Counted from the stretch's first letter, positions 42,021 through 54,240 are shown. The stretch is DNA of 64,000 nt from Streptosporangium amethystogenes (GCF_000721075.1 NZ_JOEQ01000001.1:124001-188000); one strand, 5' to 3'. Numbers and translations: made by a program. Notes: generated by a model from the sequence alone, not told the origin.

Positions 42021-42569
42021 TCAGCCGCCGCTCGGCCCCTGGGGGTGTACGTAGCCGGTGGCGCCGTCGGCGCGGGGGTCGTCCGGAACCTCCTGTGGTT
42101 TCCGGGGACCGCTCTGTTGCGGGGACGGCTTGTCCGCCGCGGGTTTCCCCGCGGCCGGATCGGCTCCCGACTCGCTCCGGCTCGGCCGGTCGGCGCCCGT
42201 GCCCGCGCCCGCGCCCGCGTCGGTATCCGCGTCTCCGGTGGAGGTGTCATCGCCGCCGGAGGCGGTGCCCGACTCCTTCTCTGGCTTCTGCTTCTCCTCC
42301 TGCGGCGCGTTCTGGTCAGGCTCGGGGTTCTGAGCGGCCTCCTGGGCACTCTCCGGCGCCTTTGGCGGCGGCGCTCCAGGGTCGTTCTGGTCGCCGTTCA
42401 CGAAGGCGAAGACGGCGCCTCCGCCCAGGATGGCGGCGGCGAGGACGGAGAAGACGGCTATGGCCGGGCCGCTCCTCCGCTGTGACCTGCGTGGCTTGCC
42501 GGGCTCACCGGTGGGACCGGCGAGGATCTCTGTTTCTCCGGGATTGCCCGGAGAGTGAGGGACAGGCAT
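42021..42569 (-). CDS. Single-pass membrane protein with long disordered tail
   Basis: A 182-aa protein: cytoplasmic N-terminus (about 32 residues, ending basic PRRSQRRSG), one membrane span (PAIAVFSVLAAAILGGGAVFAFV) and an outer tail of about 120 residues built almost only of Pro, Glu, Gln, Ala, Gly, Asp and Ser. No folded domain is seen; such tails often reach through the cell wall. ATG 42567-42569 is preceded by AGGGAG at good spacing, which supports a real gene. Function unknown. Confidence 0.7.
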   Translation of the reverse strand: MPVPHSPGNPGETEILAGPTGEPGKPRRSQRRSGPAIAVFSVLAAAILGGGAVFAFVNGDQNDPGAPPPKAPESAQEAAQNPEPDQNAPQEEKQKPEKESGTASGGDDTSTGDADTDAGAGAGTGADRPSRSESGADPAAGKPAADKPSPQQSGPRKPQEVPDDPRADGATGYVHPQGPSGG

Positions 42570-42910
42570 GGGGAAAACTCCCTGCGGTTCTCGGGGGGGA
42601 AACCTCCTCGGTTTCCGAAGGGTGCCGAACCACAGTAGCCACAGCGGGGAAATGCTCGCACACCAATCACAAATGAATCACGAAATATCGTCTCTTAAAG
42701 GACACGTGGCGTCGTCGTCGGCATATGTCCTGGCAGGGAAGGTGACGGCGCCGCAATCCCCGCTCCCGCAGGGGATTCCAACTATTCGATCATGAGCGTA
42801 CGACCCCCGGGACCGCCACCTCGAAAGGGGCGTCCCGGGGAGGAACCACCCGGAAAAATCTCAGCGGAGGCGTACCCGAAGCCTCGCGCGGGACCTCAGG
42901 AGACGGGACC
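42570..42910. other. 341-base gap between the 182-aa gene and miaB
   Basis: No gene seen. 42,650-42,760 is AT-richer and may hold the promoter of the minus-strand 182-aa gene. Near 42,890 begins a perfect tandem 15-bp repeat that runs into the miaB stop. Confidence 0.5.
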
Positions 42911-42919
42911 TCAGGAGAC
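42890..42919. repeat. Tandem 15-bp repeat across the miaB stop codon
   Basis: GGGACCTCAGGAGAC occurs twice head to tail (42890-42904, 42905-42919). The miaB stop (TCA on the plus strand, 42911-42913) lies in the second copy, so the first copy holds a spare in-frame stop 15 bases on. Confidence 0.8.
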
Positions 42920-44404
42920 GGAGCAGCCCGAGGTGTCCGGGAGCGGAGCCGGGCGGCCGATCGAGGGCATGCCGAGCATGACACCGGAGCCGGAGCCCGC
43001 CGGGGCGCCCTGGCGGGCCTCCCAGGCATCGCCCGCGCGGGTACGGCGGAGCCTCAGGGCGGGGCCGTCGGCCACCAGGTGGTGCGGCGCCGCGTAGGTG
43101 ACCTCGGCGCTCACCACGTCGCCGGGGCGCGGGACCTCCGCCCCCGGGGTGAAGTGCACCAGGCGGTTGTCGGGGGCCCGCCCCGACATGCGCCTGGTCG
43201 CCTCGTCCTTGCGGCCCTCGCCCTCGGCCACCAGCACGTCGAGGGTCCGGCCGACCTGCTCCTTGTTCTCCGCCCAGGAGATCTCGGTCTGCAGGGCGAC
43301 GAGTCGCTCGTAGCGCTCCTGCACGATCTCCTTGGGGATCTGCTGGTCCATGGTGGCGGCAGGGGTGCCCGGCCTGATGGAGTACTGGAAGGTGAAGGCG
43401 TTGGCGAACCGCGACTCGCGCACCACGTCGAGGGTGCCCTGGAAGTCCTCCTCGGTCTCGCCGGGGAAGCCCACGATGATGTCCGTGGAGATGGCCGCGT
43501 CGGGCATGGCGGCGCGGACCCGCTCGATGATGCCGAGGTAGCGCTCGGCCCGGTAGGAGCGGCGCATCGCCTTGAGGATCCGGTCGGAGCCCGACTGCAG
43601 CGGCATGTGGAGCTGGTGCATCACATTGGGCGTCTCGGCCATGGCCGCGATGACGTCGTCGGTGAACGCCGCCGGGTGCGGGCTGGTGAAGCGGACCCGC
43701 TCCAGCCCCTCGATCTCACCGCAGGCCCGCAGCAGCTTGCCGAAGGCGAACCTGTCTCCGAACTCCACACCGTAGGTGTTGACGTTCTGGCCGAGGAGGG
43801 TGATCTCCAGCACGCCCTGGTCGACCAGGGTGCGGACCTCGTTGAGCACGTCGCCGGGGCGACGGTCCTTCTCCTTGCCGCGCAGGGCGGGCACGATACA
43901 GAACGTGCAGGTGTTGTTGCAGCCCACGGAGACCGACACCCAGGCGGCGTAGGCGGACTCACGCTTGGTCGGCAACGTGCTCGGGAAGGTCTCCAGGGAT
44001 TCCTTGATCTCGACCTGGGCCTCCTGCTGGACGCGGGCACGCTCGAGCAGCACCGGCAGCGAGCCGATGTTGTGGGTGCCGAACACCACGTCCACCCAGG
44101 GCGCCCTGCGGACGATCTCTCCCTGGTCCTTCTGCGCAAGGCAGCCGCCCACGGCGATCTGCATGCCGGGATTGCCGATCTTCGAGGGGCGCAGGTGCCC
44201 GAGATTGCCGTAAAGCTTGTTGTCGGCGTTCTCCCGTACGGCACAGGTGTTGAACACGACCACGTCGGCCGTCTCCCCCTGGGCGGCCGGAACGTATCCG
44301 GCGTCTTCCAGCAGGCCTGACAGGCGCTCGGAGTCGTGCACGTTCATCTGGCACCCATAGGTACGGACCTCGTACGTGCGGGCGCTCTCCACGGTGGCAG
44401 TCAT
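42911..44404 (-). CDS. miaB: tRNA-2-methylthio-N6-dimethylallyladenosine synthase
   Basis: A radical-SAM methylthiotransferase acting on the base made by MiaA. The 497-aa protein has the UPF0004 N-terminal domain with three cysteines ([27 protein letters not shown]), the radical-[21 protein letters not shown], and a C-terminal TRAM domain. The start is ATG 44402-44404 ([13 protein letters not shown]); the upstream open frame is not coding. The C-terminal extension after the TRAM domain is Gly/Pro/Ser-rich. The gene is divergent from the glutamate transporter operon. Confidence 0.95.
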   Translation of the reverse strand: MTATVESARTYEVRTYGCQMNVHDSERLSGLLEDAGYVPAAQGETADVVVFNTCAVRENADNKLYGNLGHLRPSKIGNPGMQIAVGGCLAQKDQGEIVRRAPWVDVVFGTHNIGSLPVLLERARVQQEAQVEIKESLETFPSTLPTKRESAYAAWVSVSVGCNNTCTFCIVPALRGKEKDRRPGDVLNEVRTLVDQGVLEITLLGQNVNTYGVEFGDRFAFGKLLRACGEIEGLERVRFTSPHPAAFTDDVIAAMAETPNVMHQLHMPLQSGSDRILKAMRRSYRAERYLGIIERVRAAMPDAAISTDIIVGFPGETEEDFQGTLDVVRESRFANAFTFQYSIRPGTPAATMDQQIPKEIVQERYERLVALQTEISWAENKEQVGRTLDVLVAEGEGRKDEATRRMSGRAPDNRLVHFTPGAEVPRPGDVVSAEVTYAAPHHLVADGPALRLRRTRAGDAWEARQGAPAGSGSGVMLGMPSIGRPAPLPDTSGCSVS

Positions 44405-44564
44405 CTCAAGACAAGGGTAGGCGCTCCGCCGGACCTTCGAGTACGGCCCGGAACCCGTCGGACCCGGGGTGACGGTCGGGTCACTCCGTGTTGATGGCCG
44501 GGAGGTAGGTAGGCCGTGATCTGATCGGTACCGCAGGGTTAGCACGGGGTGCCCTTTACAGAAT

Positions 44565-44577
44565 TACGTTATCCACC
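44565..44577 (+). promoter_or_regulatory. Leaderless promoter candidate of gluA
   Basis: TACGTT (44565-44570) lies 7 bases before the gluA ATG and no ribosome site is present, so transcription probably starts at or next to the start codon. No good -35 box was found. Confidence 0.4.
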
Positions 44578-45333
<756 letters not shown>

Positions 45334-45372
45334 CGGCTCTGCTCAACCCTGACGAAAGACGAGGTAGCAAGA

Positions 45373-46191
45373 ATGCGTGTACGTCGTATTGGAGCCGTGG
45401 TGATCGCAGCCGCCGCGGCGGTGGCCGGCCTGACCGCGTGCGGTGACGGCGGCAGTGGAAGCGACAAGTTCGTCGTGGGTATCAAGGTCGACCAGCCCGG
45501 ACTCGGGCAGAAGCAGCCCGACGGCTCCTTCAAGGGGTTCGACGTCGACGTGGCCAGGTATGTCGCCAAGGAACTCGGCTACGCCGACGACAAGATTGAG
45601 TTCAAGGAGGCCATCTCGGCCAACCGCGAGTCCTTCATCCAGCAGGGCCAGGTCAACGCGGTGATCGCGACCTACTCGATCACCGACGACCGCAAGAAGA
45701 AGGTCTCCTTCGCCGGCCCGTACCTGGTCACCGGCCAGGACATCCTGACCCGGGCGGACGACACCACGATCAACAGCGTCGAGGACCTCAAGACCAAGAA
45801 GGTCTGCGGCGCCCAGGGCTCGTCCTCTCCCGCGCGCCTGGTGGAGAAGTTCGGCGACGAGTGGAAGAGCCAGTTCCTCACCGAGCAGCAGGGCTACGGT
45901 GCCTGCCTGCCCCTGCTGGAGAACAAGCAGGTTGACGCGATCTCCACGGACGCGACGATCCTGGCCGGCTTCGCCGCCCAGTCCCCCGGCAAGTTCCGCC
46001 TCGTCGGCCAGCCCTTCTCCGAGGAGAAGTACGGCATCGGCCTGAAGCTGGAGGACAAGGAGACCCGCGAGAAGGTCAACGCGGCGGTGGAGAAGATGTT
46101 CAAGGACGGTAGCTGGAAGAAGGCCGTCGACGCCAACTTCGGTGAGTTCGGGAAGTTCTTCACCACCCCGCCGGCTGTCGATCGCTACTGA
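45373..46191 (+). CDS. gluB: Glutamate-binding lipoprotein
   Basis: A 272-aa solute-binding protein of the polar amino acid family. The signal peptide ends in the lipobox VAGLTACG, so the mature protein is a lipoprotein outside the membrane. KGFDVDVARYVAKELG, ATYSITDDRKKKVSFAGPYL and the C-terminal half match GluB/GlnH. It sits between the ATPase and the permeases, preceded by GACGAGGTAGC. Confidence 0.93.
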   Translation: MRVRRIGAVVIAAAAAVAGLTACGDGGSGSDKFVVGIKVDQPGLGQKQPDGSFKGFDVDVARYVAKELGYADDKIEFKEAISANRESFIQQGQVNAVIATYSITDDRKKKVSFAGPYLVTGQDILTRADDTTINSVEDLKTKKVCGAQGSSSPARLVEKFGDEWKSQFLTEQQGYGACLPLLENKQVDAISTDATILAGFAAQSPGKFRLVGQPFSEEKYGIGLKLEDKETREKVNAAVEKMFKDGSWKKAVDANFGEFGKFFTTPPAVDRY

Positions 46192-46250
46192 CCGGTCACA
46201 CCTCGGCCGGGGCGCGCGAACGCCCCGGCCGGTGACCACTGGAGGGACGA

Positions 46251-46919
46251 GTGCAGGCACTCTTCGATGAATTCCCGGTCATTCTGGACGCTTTCTGGCT
46301 GACGATCCGGCTGACCCTCGCCAGTGGGCTGGTGGCGCTGGTGCTCGGGACGATCCTCGCGGGGATGCGGGTCAGCCCGTTACCTGTGCTGCGCGGAATC
46401 GGCACGACGTACGTGAACGTGCTGCGGAACACCCCGCTGACCCTGGTGATCGTGTTCTGCGGGCTGGGCCTCGGACTGGTGCTGGATGTCTCGTTCTCCA
46501 CGAGTTTGTCCACCAACTACATGTGGCTCTCCATCATCGGCCTGTCCGCCTACACCGCGGCGTTCGTCTGCGAGGCGATCAGGGCAGGGATCAACACGGT
46601 GCCGGTCGGCCAGGCCGAGGCGGCCCGCGCCATCGGGCTCACCTTCGGCCAGAACCTGAGGCTGATCGTGCTGCCCCAGGCGTTCCGCGCGGTGATCGCC
46701 CCGCTGGGCAGCATCCTGATCGCGCTGACCAAGAACACCACGATCGCCGCCGCCATCGGGGTCGGAGAGGCGTCCCTGACGATGAAGACGCTCTTCGAGG
46801 CGCACGGCGACGCGGTCGTGCAGATCTTCGCCGGGTTCGCGCTGGGCTTCCTGATCCTCACCCTGCCGACCGGACTGCTGTTCGGCTGGCTGGCCAAGCG
46901 TCTGGCGGTGGTCCGATGA
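46251..46919 (+). CDS. gluC: Glutamate ABC transporter permease GluC
   Basis: A 222-aa permease with about five membrane spans and the EAA loop EAARAIGLTFGQNLRLIVLPQAF that contacts the ATPase. GTG 46251 follows GGAGGGACGA. It overlaps gluD by four bases (ATGA), and the two form the heterodimeric channel. Confidence 0.92.
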   Translation: MQALFDEFPVILDAFWLTIRLTLASGLVALVLGTILAGMRVSPLPVLRGIGTTYVNVLRNTPLTLVIVFCGLGLGLVLDVSFSTSLSTNYMWLSIIGLSAYTAAFVCEAIRAGINTVPVGQAEAARAIGLTFGQNLRLIVLPQAFRAVIAPLGSILIALTKNTTIAAAIGVGEASLTMKTLFEAHGDAVVQIFAGFALGFLILTLPTGLLFGWLAKRLAVVR

Positions 46920-47860
46920 CCGCGGTGACCACCGAGCCCGCCCGGCGCCCGGCGCGCGGGCGCGCCGAGAGCTCCGAGCGCGTCAGCGTCCTGTACGACA
47001 TTCCCGGCCCCAAGGCCAGGATCCGCAACAACGTGCTCACCGTGCTGGTCATCGTCGCCGCGCTGTTCGCGGTGTACGTGATGGTGACCAAGCTCGACGA
47101 GAAGAACCAGCTCAGCGCCGAGATGTGGACGCCGTTCCTGCGCGGCGACGTGTGGCTCAACCTGATCCTGCCCGGCCTGCTGAACACGCTCAGCGCGGCC
47201 GCGGTCGCCGCCGTGATCGCAGTGCCGTTCGGCTTCGTCTTCGGCATCGGCCGGCTCTCGGAACGGGCCTGGATCCGCCTCGCGGCGGGTGCGGTGGTCG
47301 AGTTCTTCAGGGCGATCCCGTTGCTGATCATGATCTTCGCGGTGATGTTCGGCGGGAGCGCGGTCTTCGGGCTCACCGTGACCCCGTTCGCCGCGGTGGT
47401 CGTCGGCCTGGTCCTGTACAACGGCTCGGTGCTGGCGGAGATCGTGCGGGCGGGCATCCTGTCGATCCCCCGGGGACAACGGGAGGCCGCGCTGGCGGTC
47501 GGCCTGCGTCCCGGTCAGGTGATGCGGATGATCCTGCTGCCGCAGGCGGTCACCGTGATGATGCCGGCGATCGTCGCGCAGCTGGTGGTGTTGCTGAAGG
47601 ACACCGCCCTGGGCTTCATCGTGTCGTTCGAGGACCTGCTGAACGCGGGGGCGCGCGTGCTGCCCTCCAACTTCAACAACATCATTCCCGCGGTGATCGT
47701 CATCGCGATCATCTACATCATCATCAACGTGCTGGTGGGCACCGTCGCCACCTGGCTGGAGATGCGGAGCCGTCGCAGCAGGAAGACGGCGGCCCAGCCG
47801 ATCGCCCGGCCCGACTCACCGACCGCGGTCGAGGGCGGCCTGGGAAATCCGGCGCCCTAG
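46916..47860 (+). CDS. gluD: Glutamate ABC transporter permease GluD
   Basis: A 314-aa permease with an N-terminal cytoplasmic extension of about 38 residues, a first membrane span (NVLTVLVIVAALFAVYVMV), a periplasmic-side loop and the permease core with its EAA loop (REAALAVGLRPGQVMRMILLPQA). The C-terminus ends in a basic low-complexity tail. The last gene of the operon, followed by a terminator. Confidence 0.92.
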   Translation: MTAVTTEPARRPARGRAESSERVSVLYDIPGPKARIRNNVLTVLVIVAALFAVYVMVTKLDEKNQLSAEMWTPFLRGDVWLNLILPGLLNTLSAAAVAAVIAVPFGFVFGIGRLSERAWIRLAAGAVVEFFRAIPLLIMIFAVMFGGSAVFGLTVTPFAAVVVGLVLYNGSVLAEIVRAGILSIPRGQREAALAVGLRPGQVMRMILLPQAVTVMMPAIVAQLVVLLKDTALGFIVSFEDLLNAGARVLPSNFNNIIPAVIVIAIIYIIINVLVGTVATWLEMRSRRSRKTAAQPIARPDSPTAVEGGLGNPAP

Positions 47861-47882
47861 CAACCACAGCGGTCGAGGGCGG
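47825..47882. repeat. 14-bp direct repeat around the gluD stop
   Basis: GCGGTCGAGGGCGG occurs inside the gluD end (47825-47838) and again after the stop (47869-47882), where it forms the left side of the terminator. Confidence 0.6.
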
Positions 47883-47904
47883 TCACCGGATCCGGTGGCC
47901 GCCC
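47877..47904 (+). terminator. Terminator of the gluABCD operon
   Basis: GGGCGGTCACCGGA (47877-47890) faces TCCGGTGGCCGCCC (47891-47904); 13 of 14 pairs match, and the tip must open by a few bases. TCTTCCC follows. Confidence 0.75.
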
Positions 47905-48124
47905 TCTTCCCATACCGGGCCCCCGACCGGGTGGCCGGGCGCTCCGAGGCAGGTGAGGGTCCCACCGGCGGTGAAACCCGGCCTGTGGGAGAGGTCGGAT
48001 CAACTACCTCTACCCCCCTCATTCCCCCCGATCCTGCGGCCCGTGCCGCCCCTCGGCGGCATATCTCTGGTGACGCGAGCGTGATACCGGCGACACGGGG
48101 CGGGTTATCGGGCAGGATTGCGCC

Positions 48125-50002
48125 ATGTCCCCCGAGCAGGCCATCCTGCCGTACGCCACCTGGCCCTCGCCGATCTCCACTTCCGACGTCGCCCGCTCCG
48201 GGCTGCGCCTCGGGTTCCCGACAGTGCTCGGCGAGGAGGTCTGGTGGACCGAAGACCGTCCCGCCGAGGGCGGGCGGACCACCATCGTGCACCAGAGCGC
48301 GGACGGCACACGGCGCGAGTTGCTGAGCGCGCCGTGGAGCGCCAGGACCAGGGTCCACGAGTACGGCGGGCGGTCGTACGCGGTGCTGCCCGGCGGGGGC
48401 CTGGTGTTCACGAACTTCACAGACCAGCGGCTCTACCTGCTGCCCACCGGCGGCGAGCCCCGGCCGCTCACCCCCGAGCCCAAGCACCCTGCCGCCCTGC
48501 GTTACGCGGACCTCCTCGTCCACGACGGTCAGATCTGGTGCGTCAGGGAGCGGCACGACGACGGCGAGGTGAGCCGGTCGATCGTGTCGATCCCTCTCTC
48601 CGGTGAGGTCGAGCCCCGTGAACGGATCAGCGGGCATGATTTCTACGCCTCTCCCACCATCTCCCCCGACGGCGAGCACCTGGCCTTCATCTGCTGGAAC
48701 CATCCCCAGATGCCGTGGAACGGCACCGAGCTGCGGGTCTGCCGGCTGGCCGACGGCACCTCCTGGAAGGTCAAGGGGGGCACCTCCGAGTCGGTGCTCG
48801 CCCCGCAGTGGCGTGACGAGCGACACCTCTACACGATCTCCGACTGGTCGGGCTGGTGGAATCTCTACCTGGTCGGGATATACGGCACCGCGACCCGGGC
48901 GCTCTACCCGATGGAGGAGGAGTTCGCGGGCCCGCTGTGGCAGCTCGGTGCGACACCGTACGCGCCGATGGCCGACGGCAGCCTCGCGGTCCTGCATGGG
49001 CTGGGCGGTCTGCGGCTGGGCGTCTTCGACCCGGACAGCGGCCTGCTGAGCGACCTGGACGTGCCCTACGACGGCTGGGATCCGGTGCTGGCCACCGACG
49101 GGCACGCCCTGGTCGGTATCGGGTACGGCCCAGCGCTGTCCCGCTCGATCGTCCGGGTCGACACGGTGACCGGCAGCGCGCGGGAGCTGCGCAGGGATAT
49201 CAACGAACTGCCCGACACCGCCTACCTGCCGCTCTCCAGAACCGTGGAGTTCGAGAGCCGGTTCGGGCGCGAGGTGCACGCGTTCCTCTATCCGCCGTCC
49301 AACCCCCTGGCACGCGGCGAGGGCCCCCCGCCGTACGTCGTGTTCGTGCACGGCGGGCCGACCGGGCACAGCGCCGGAGCGCTCGACCTGGAGAAGGCGT
49401 TCTTCACCAGCAGGGGCATCGGGGTGATCGACGTCAACTACGGCGGTTCCACCGGCTACGGCCGTGCCTACCGCGAGCGGCTGCGCGGCCAGTGGGGCGT
49501 GGTCGATGTCGAGGACTCGATCGCCACGGCCGAATGGCTGGCCGCGGAGGGGCTGGCCGACCCGGCGCGGATCGCGATCCGGGGCGGCAGCGCGGGCGGC
49601 TGGACGGTCATGGCGGCCTGTTGTACGTCCGACGCGTTCGCCGGGGGCGTCTCCTACTACGGCATAAGCTCGCTCGCCACGTTCAGCGCGACCACCCACG
49701 ACTTCGAGTCGCGCTACATCGAATGGCTGATCGGTCCGGAAAATCCCGTTCTGTACGCCTCACGCGAGCCTCTCGGCCAGGTGGCGGGGGTGAGCTGCCC
49801 GATGCTGCTCCTGCAGGGTCTCTCCGACCCCGTGGTTCCCCCCGAGCAGTCACAGGCCTTCGTCGACGCTCTGGCCGAGCGCGGCATTCCCTGTACCTAT
49901 CTCACGTTCGAGGGCGAGGCCCACGGCTTCCGCCGCGCCGAGACCCGCAGCGCGGCACTGGCCACCGAACTGGCCTTCTACCAGCAGATCTTCCACGTCT
50001 GA
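48125..50002 (+). CDS. S9 family prolyl oligopeptidase / acylaminoacyl peptidase
   Basis: A 625-aa cytoplasmic serine peptidase. Residues 1-370 form a WD40-like beta-propeller (YASPTISPDGEHLAFICWN). The C-terminal alpha/beta hydrolase has FVHGGPTGHS, the nucleophile in RGGSAGGWT (S489), Asp in GLSDPVVPPEQS and His in EGEAHGFR. Such enzymes cut short peptides or blocked N-termini. It stands alone, convergent on rny, with 122 bases between the gluD terminator region and its promoter zone. No signal peptide. Confidence 0.9.
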   Translation: MSPEQAILPYATWPSPISTSDVARSGLRLGFPTVLGEEVWWTEDRPAEGGRTTIVHQSADGTRRELLSAPWSARTRVHEYGGRSYAVLPGGGLVFTNFTDQRLYLLPTGGEPRPLTPEPKHPAALRYADLLVHDGQIWCVRERHDDGEVSRSIVSIPLSGEVEPRERISGHDFYASPTISPDGEHLAFICWNHPQMPWNGTELRVCRLADGTSWKVKGGTSESVLAPQWRDERHLYTISDWSGWWNLYLVGIYGTATRALYPMEEEFAGPLWQLGATPYAPMADGSLAVLHGLGGLRLGVFDPDSGLLSDLDVPYDGWDPVLATDGHALVGIGYGPALSRSIVRVDTVTGSARELRRDINELPDTAYLPLSRTVEFESRFGREVHAFLYPPSNPLARGEGPPPYVVFVHGGPTGHSAGALDLEKAFFTSRGIGVIDVNYGGSTGYGRAYRERLRGQWGVVDVEDSIATAEWLAAEGLADPARIAIRGGSAGGWTVMAACCTSDAFAGGVSYYGISSLATFSATTHDFESRYIEWLIGPENPVLYASREPLGQVAGVSCPMLLLQGLSDPVVPPEQSQAFVDALAERGIPCTYLTFEGEAHGFRRAETRSAALATELAFYQQIFHV

Positions 50003-50025
50003 ACGCTCAGCCGCGGCTTCTCGCT

Positions 50026-50070
50026 CCCGGCACGAGTGTCCGTCCGGCGGACGACCTTTCGAGTGCCGGG
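50026..50070. terminator. Bidirectional hairpin between S9 peptidase and rny
   Basis: CCCGGCAC (50026-50033) pairs with GTGCCGGG (50063-50070), and GTCCG/CGGAC pair inside the loop, giving a branched structure between two convergent stops. Confidence 0.6.
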
Positions 50071-50074
50071 CCGG

Positions 50075-51685
50075 TCAGCGGGCGAACTCGGTGGCCCGGG
50101 ACTCACGGACGACCGTGATGCGGATCTGACCGGGGTAGGTGAGCTCCTCCTCGATCTGCTTGGCGACGTCGCGGGCGATCACCTGAGCCTGGATGTCGTC
50201 GACCGCGCCCGGCTTGACCATGACCCTGATCTCACGGCCCGCCTGCATGGCGAAGACCTTCTCGACCCCCTCGTAGGAGGTGGCGATCTCCTCCAGACGC
50301 TCCAGCCGCTTGACATAGGCCTCCAGCGACTCTCGGCGTGCGCCCGGACGGCCGCCGCTGATCGCGTCGGCGGCCTGGGTGAGGACGGCCTCGACGGTCT
50401 TGACCTCGACCTCGTTGTGGTGGGCCTCGATGGCGTGGACCACGTCCTCGTGCTCGCCGTACCGCCTGGCGATCTCGGCGCCGATGAGCGCGTGGCTGCC
50501 CTCGACCTCGTGGGTGAGGGCCTTGCCGATGTCGTGCAGGAGCGTGCAGCGCTTGAGCAGCGTCGTGTCGAGCCGCAGCTCGGCTGCCATGATGCCGGCG
50601 ATGTGGGCGGACTCGATGAGGTGGCCGAGCACGTTCTGACCGTAGGAGGTGCGGTAGCGGAGCTGGCCGAGGAGGGTGACCAGCTCGGGGTGCATGTCGG
50701 TGATGGCGAGCTCCACCAGGGCGTCCTCCCCCGCCCGCACGCACAGCTCCTGAACCTCGGCCTTGCTGCGCTCGTGGGCCTCCTCGATGCGCTGCGGATG
50801 GATGCGGCCGTCGAGGACGAGTTTCTCCAGGGTCAGCCGCGCGGTCTCGCGACGGACCGGGTCGAAGCACGACAGCAACACGGCTTCCGGCGTGTCATCG
50901 ATGATCAGGTTGACTCCGGTGGTCGACTCGAAGGCGCGGATGTTACGGCCCTCGCGGCCGATGATGCGCCCCTTCATCTCGTCACCCGGCAGGTGCAGGA
51001 CGCTCACGACGGACTCGGCGGTCTGCTCGGTGGCCACCCGCTGGACCGCCAGCGTAACGATCTTGGTGGCGCGCTTCTCGCCCTCTTTGCGCGCCTCGCT
51101 CTCGATCTCCCTGACGATCAGGGCGGCCTCGCGCTTGGCCTGGTTCTCGATCTCCCGGACCAGTTCGGCTCTGGCCTGGTCGCCGGTGAGCCCGGACACG
51201 CGCTCCAGGATGGCCTTGCGCTCCTCGGCCACCCGTTCGAGATCCTCGCGGCGATCGGCCAGCTCGGTCTCCGTCTCGGCGAGCTTGCGGGCCCGGTCGG
51301 CCTGGCGCCTGGCCTCATCGTCGAGGCGCTCCTCCCGCTCGGCCAGCCGGTTCTCCCTGCGTTCGAGGTCTGCCCGGAGTTCCTTGAGCTCGTATTTCAG
51401 CACCTTGCCCTCGGCCTCGACCTCCTTGCGCATCTCGGCCGCCGCCTCGACCGCCGCCTCCGATCTGCGCAGCAGCTCTCCGGCGTCGTCCTGGGCCTTC
51501 GCCCGGATACCGGCGGCCTCACGCCTGGCCTCCTCCAACTGGGCCGAAACCTCGGCCTCCTGCTCCGGGGTGAGGCCCTTCGGCCCGGCTCCTCCGATGC
51601 GACGCAGCAACACGACCAGCACGGCCGTCATCATGGCAAGAGCCACAACCGCCACTGCCAATATGACGACCACGACCGGATCCAT
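50075..51685 (-). CDS. rny: Ribonuclease Y
   Basis: A membrane-tethered endoribonuclease for mRNA decay. The 536-aa protein has one N-terminal span ([26 protein letters not shown]), a long coiled coil (about 40-210), a KH domain ([20 protein letters not shown]) and an HD domain ([24 protein letters not shown]). ATG 51683-51685 is the expected start. It lies downstream of recX and recA on the minus strand, an arrangement usual for this phylum. Confidence 0.93.
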   Translation of the reverse strand: MDPVVVVILAVAVVALAMMTAVLVVLLRRIGGAGPKGLTPEQEAEVSAQLEEARREAAGIRAKAQDDAGELLRRSEAAVEAAAEMRKEVEAEGKVLKYELKELRADLERRENRLAEREERLDDEARRQADRARKLAETETELADRREDLERVAEERKAILERVSGLTGDQARAELVREIENQAKREAALIVREIESEARKEGEKRATKIVTLAVQRVATEQTAESVVSVLHLPGDEMKGRIIGREGRNIRAFESTTGVNLIIDDTPEAVLLSCFDPVRRETARLTLEKLVLDGRIHPQRIEEAHERSKAEVQELCVRAGEDALVELAITDMHPELVTLLGQLRYRTSYGQNVLGHLIESAHIAGIMAAELRLDTTLLKRCTLLHDIGKALTHEVEGSHALIGAEIARRYGEHEDVVHAIEAHHNEVEVKTVEAVLTQAADAISGGRPGARRESLEAYVKRLERLEEIATSYEGVEKVFAMQAGREIRVMVKPGAVDDIQAQVIARDVAKQIEEELTYPGQIRITVVRESRATEFAR

Positions 51686-51969
51686 GCGCGCCTCACCTTC
51701 CTCGCGTCGCAAATATCAAGCACACGAGGGGTCACACGCACGGCACGGAAAGCTCAAGAGACGGCGCTGCCGGGACAGAAGTGAACCCAGAGGGATCACT
51801 TACCGGCTTTTCGCGCCGGCCCGCTCTCCCGCCCTCATCCGCCGAGCCTGTTTGTCCGTATACACCGCTATGACAATCCGCACTGCGCGGAGTAACTCCT
51901 CACTGCCGTTGAGATTAAGCGTCAGAGAGGTAACGAGCAAGCAAAGACCTGGCGTCAGGCTGCTTTGAG

Positions 51970-52779
51970 CTAGTCGAGGGGATAGCCCGAATCTTCCGTG
52001 AATGGCGCTGTTTCTGCCTCATCATCCTCCAGCGCTTCGCGGATGACGCGAAACGCCAGGCCAGGACCGTATCCCTTCCGAGCGAGCATGCCGGCCAGCC
52101 TGCGGGTCCTGACCGCAGGGTCCAGACCGCGGGTCGAGGAGAGCTTGCGCCGCACAAGGCGACGGGCGGTCTCCGCCTCCTGCTCGGGGTCGAGCTGCTC
52201 CACCGCGTCCTTCACGGTCTCCTCGTCCACCCCCCTGTGCCGGAGCTCGGAGGCAAGGGCCTTTCTGGCAAGCCCCCGCCCGGCATGGCGAGAGCTCACC
52301 CATGCCGCGGCGAACGCCTCATCGTCGATGAGCCCGACCTCGGAGAAGCGCTCCAGCACGGCGTCCGCCGCCGCCTGGGGCACCTCACGCTTGTGCAACG
52401 CCTCCGCGAGCTGGGCTCGGGTGCGCGGCGCCATCGTCAACAGCCGCAGGCAGATCGCCCGCGCCACCGCCTGCGGATCGGCCCCGGCTCCCCGGCTCGC
52501 GGGAGGTTCCTCGGCCGGTCCGTCAGGAAGGAGGCCGTCAGGAAGGGCGCCCGAAGAACCGCCCCCGGAGCGGCGCTCACCACGCCGGGAGCCACGTCCC
52601 CGCCGGCTTCGCGGCTCGCCGCCGGCAGGACCTGCGGCCTCTCCTTCGGAAGCGGGGAGACCCTCGCCTCGCCCGCGCCCGCTTCTGCCCGGCGAGCCGC
52701 TCCGGGGCTCGTCGGGCCAGGCACCCCAGTCTCTCGGCCCGACCTCACCGGGCGGACCGAGGTCGGCTCCCATCATCAT
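51970..52779 (-). CDS. recX: Regulatory protein RecX
   Basis: Inhibits and modulates RecA filaments. The conserved three-repeat RecX fold occupies residues about 102-255 (AICLRLLTMAPRTRAQLAEAL, RFSEVGLIDDEAFAAAWV, LASELRHRGVDEETV, MLARKGYGPGLAFRVI). The first 100 residues are a Gly/Pro/Arg/Ser-rich, disordered extension not found in short RecX proteins. It follows recA by 13 bases, so the two are cotranscribed. ATG triplets at the start (MMMGAD) leave the exact start open. Confidence 0.92.
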   Translation of the reverse strand: MMMGADLGPPGEVGPRDWGAWPDEPRSGSPGRSGRGRGEGLPASEGEAAGPAGGEPRSRRGRGSRRGERRSGGGSSGALPDGLLPDGPAEEPPASRGAGADPQAVARAICLRLLTMAPRTRAQLAEALHKREVPQAAADAVLERFSEVGLIDDEAFAAAWVSSRHAGRGLARKALASELRHRGVDEETVKDAVEQLDPEQEAETARRLVRRKLSSTRGLDPAVRTRRLAGMLARKGYGPGLAFRVIREALEDDEAETAPFTEDSGYPLD

Positions 52780-52792
52780 CGATCAGCCCGGA

Positions 52793-53923
<1,131 letters not shown>

Positions 53924-54240
53924 GGGAGCCCCCCTGGAGGGTCGCGGGTTGGATCGGTTGCCAGAAAGCTACGGGGTGCCGCCGACAATTTCGGGAGGGC
54001 ACGCCAGGAGTGACGGCCCGTTCAATATAGCCGAACGACTGTTCGATCGCGGCCCGTTGGCATCACGTGTTCCAGGAACCGTGATCCACCGCGGGACTCT
54101 CCCGTACGGGGCCGGTCACAGACGTGGGGCCGTGGCCGCGAGGAGCGCGGCCCCATCCGGGAGGCGACATTTCCGAGAATTGTCCTGAGCCTGTTGTAAC
54201 CGGGCTGACCTGGGGTGATCCTGAGGGGAAACGACCCGAG
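53924..54240. other. 317-base recA control region
   Basis: Holds the SOS box and -10 element of recA (listed separately). The rest, up to the plus-strand start at 54241, shows no gene. Confidence 0.6.
54024..54046 (-). promoter_or_regulatory. LexA SOS box and -10 element of recA
   Basis: CCGAACGACTGTTCGA (54031-54046) matches the actinobacterial SOS box CGAAC-N4-GTTCG perfectly in its core. On the minus strand TATATT (54029-54024) follows directly and fits a -10 element, so LexA would block the recA promoter. Confidence 0.85.
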
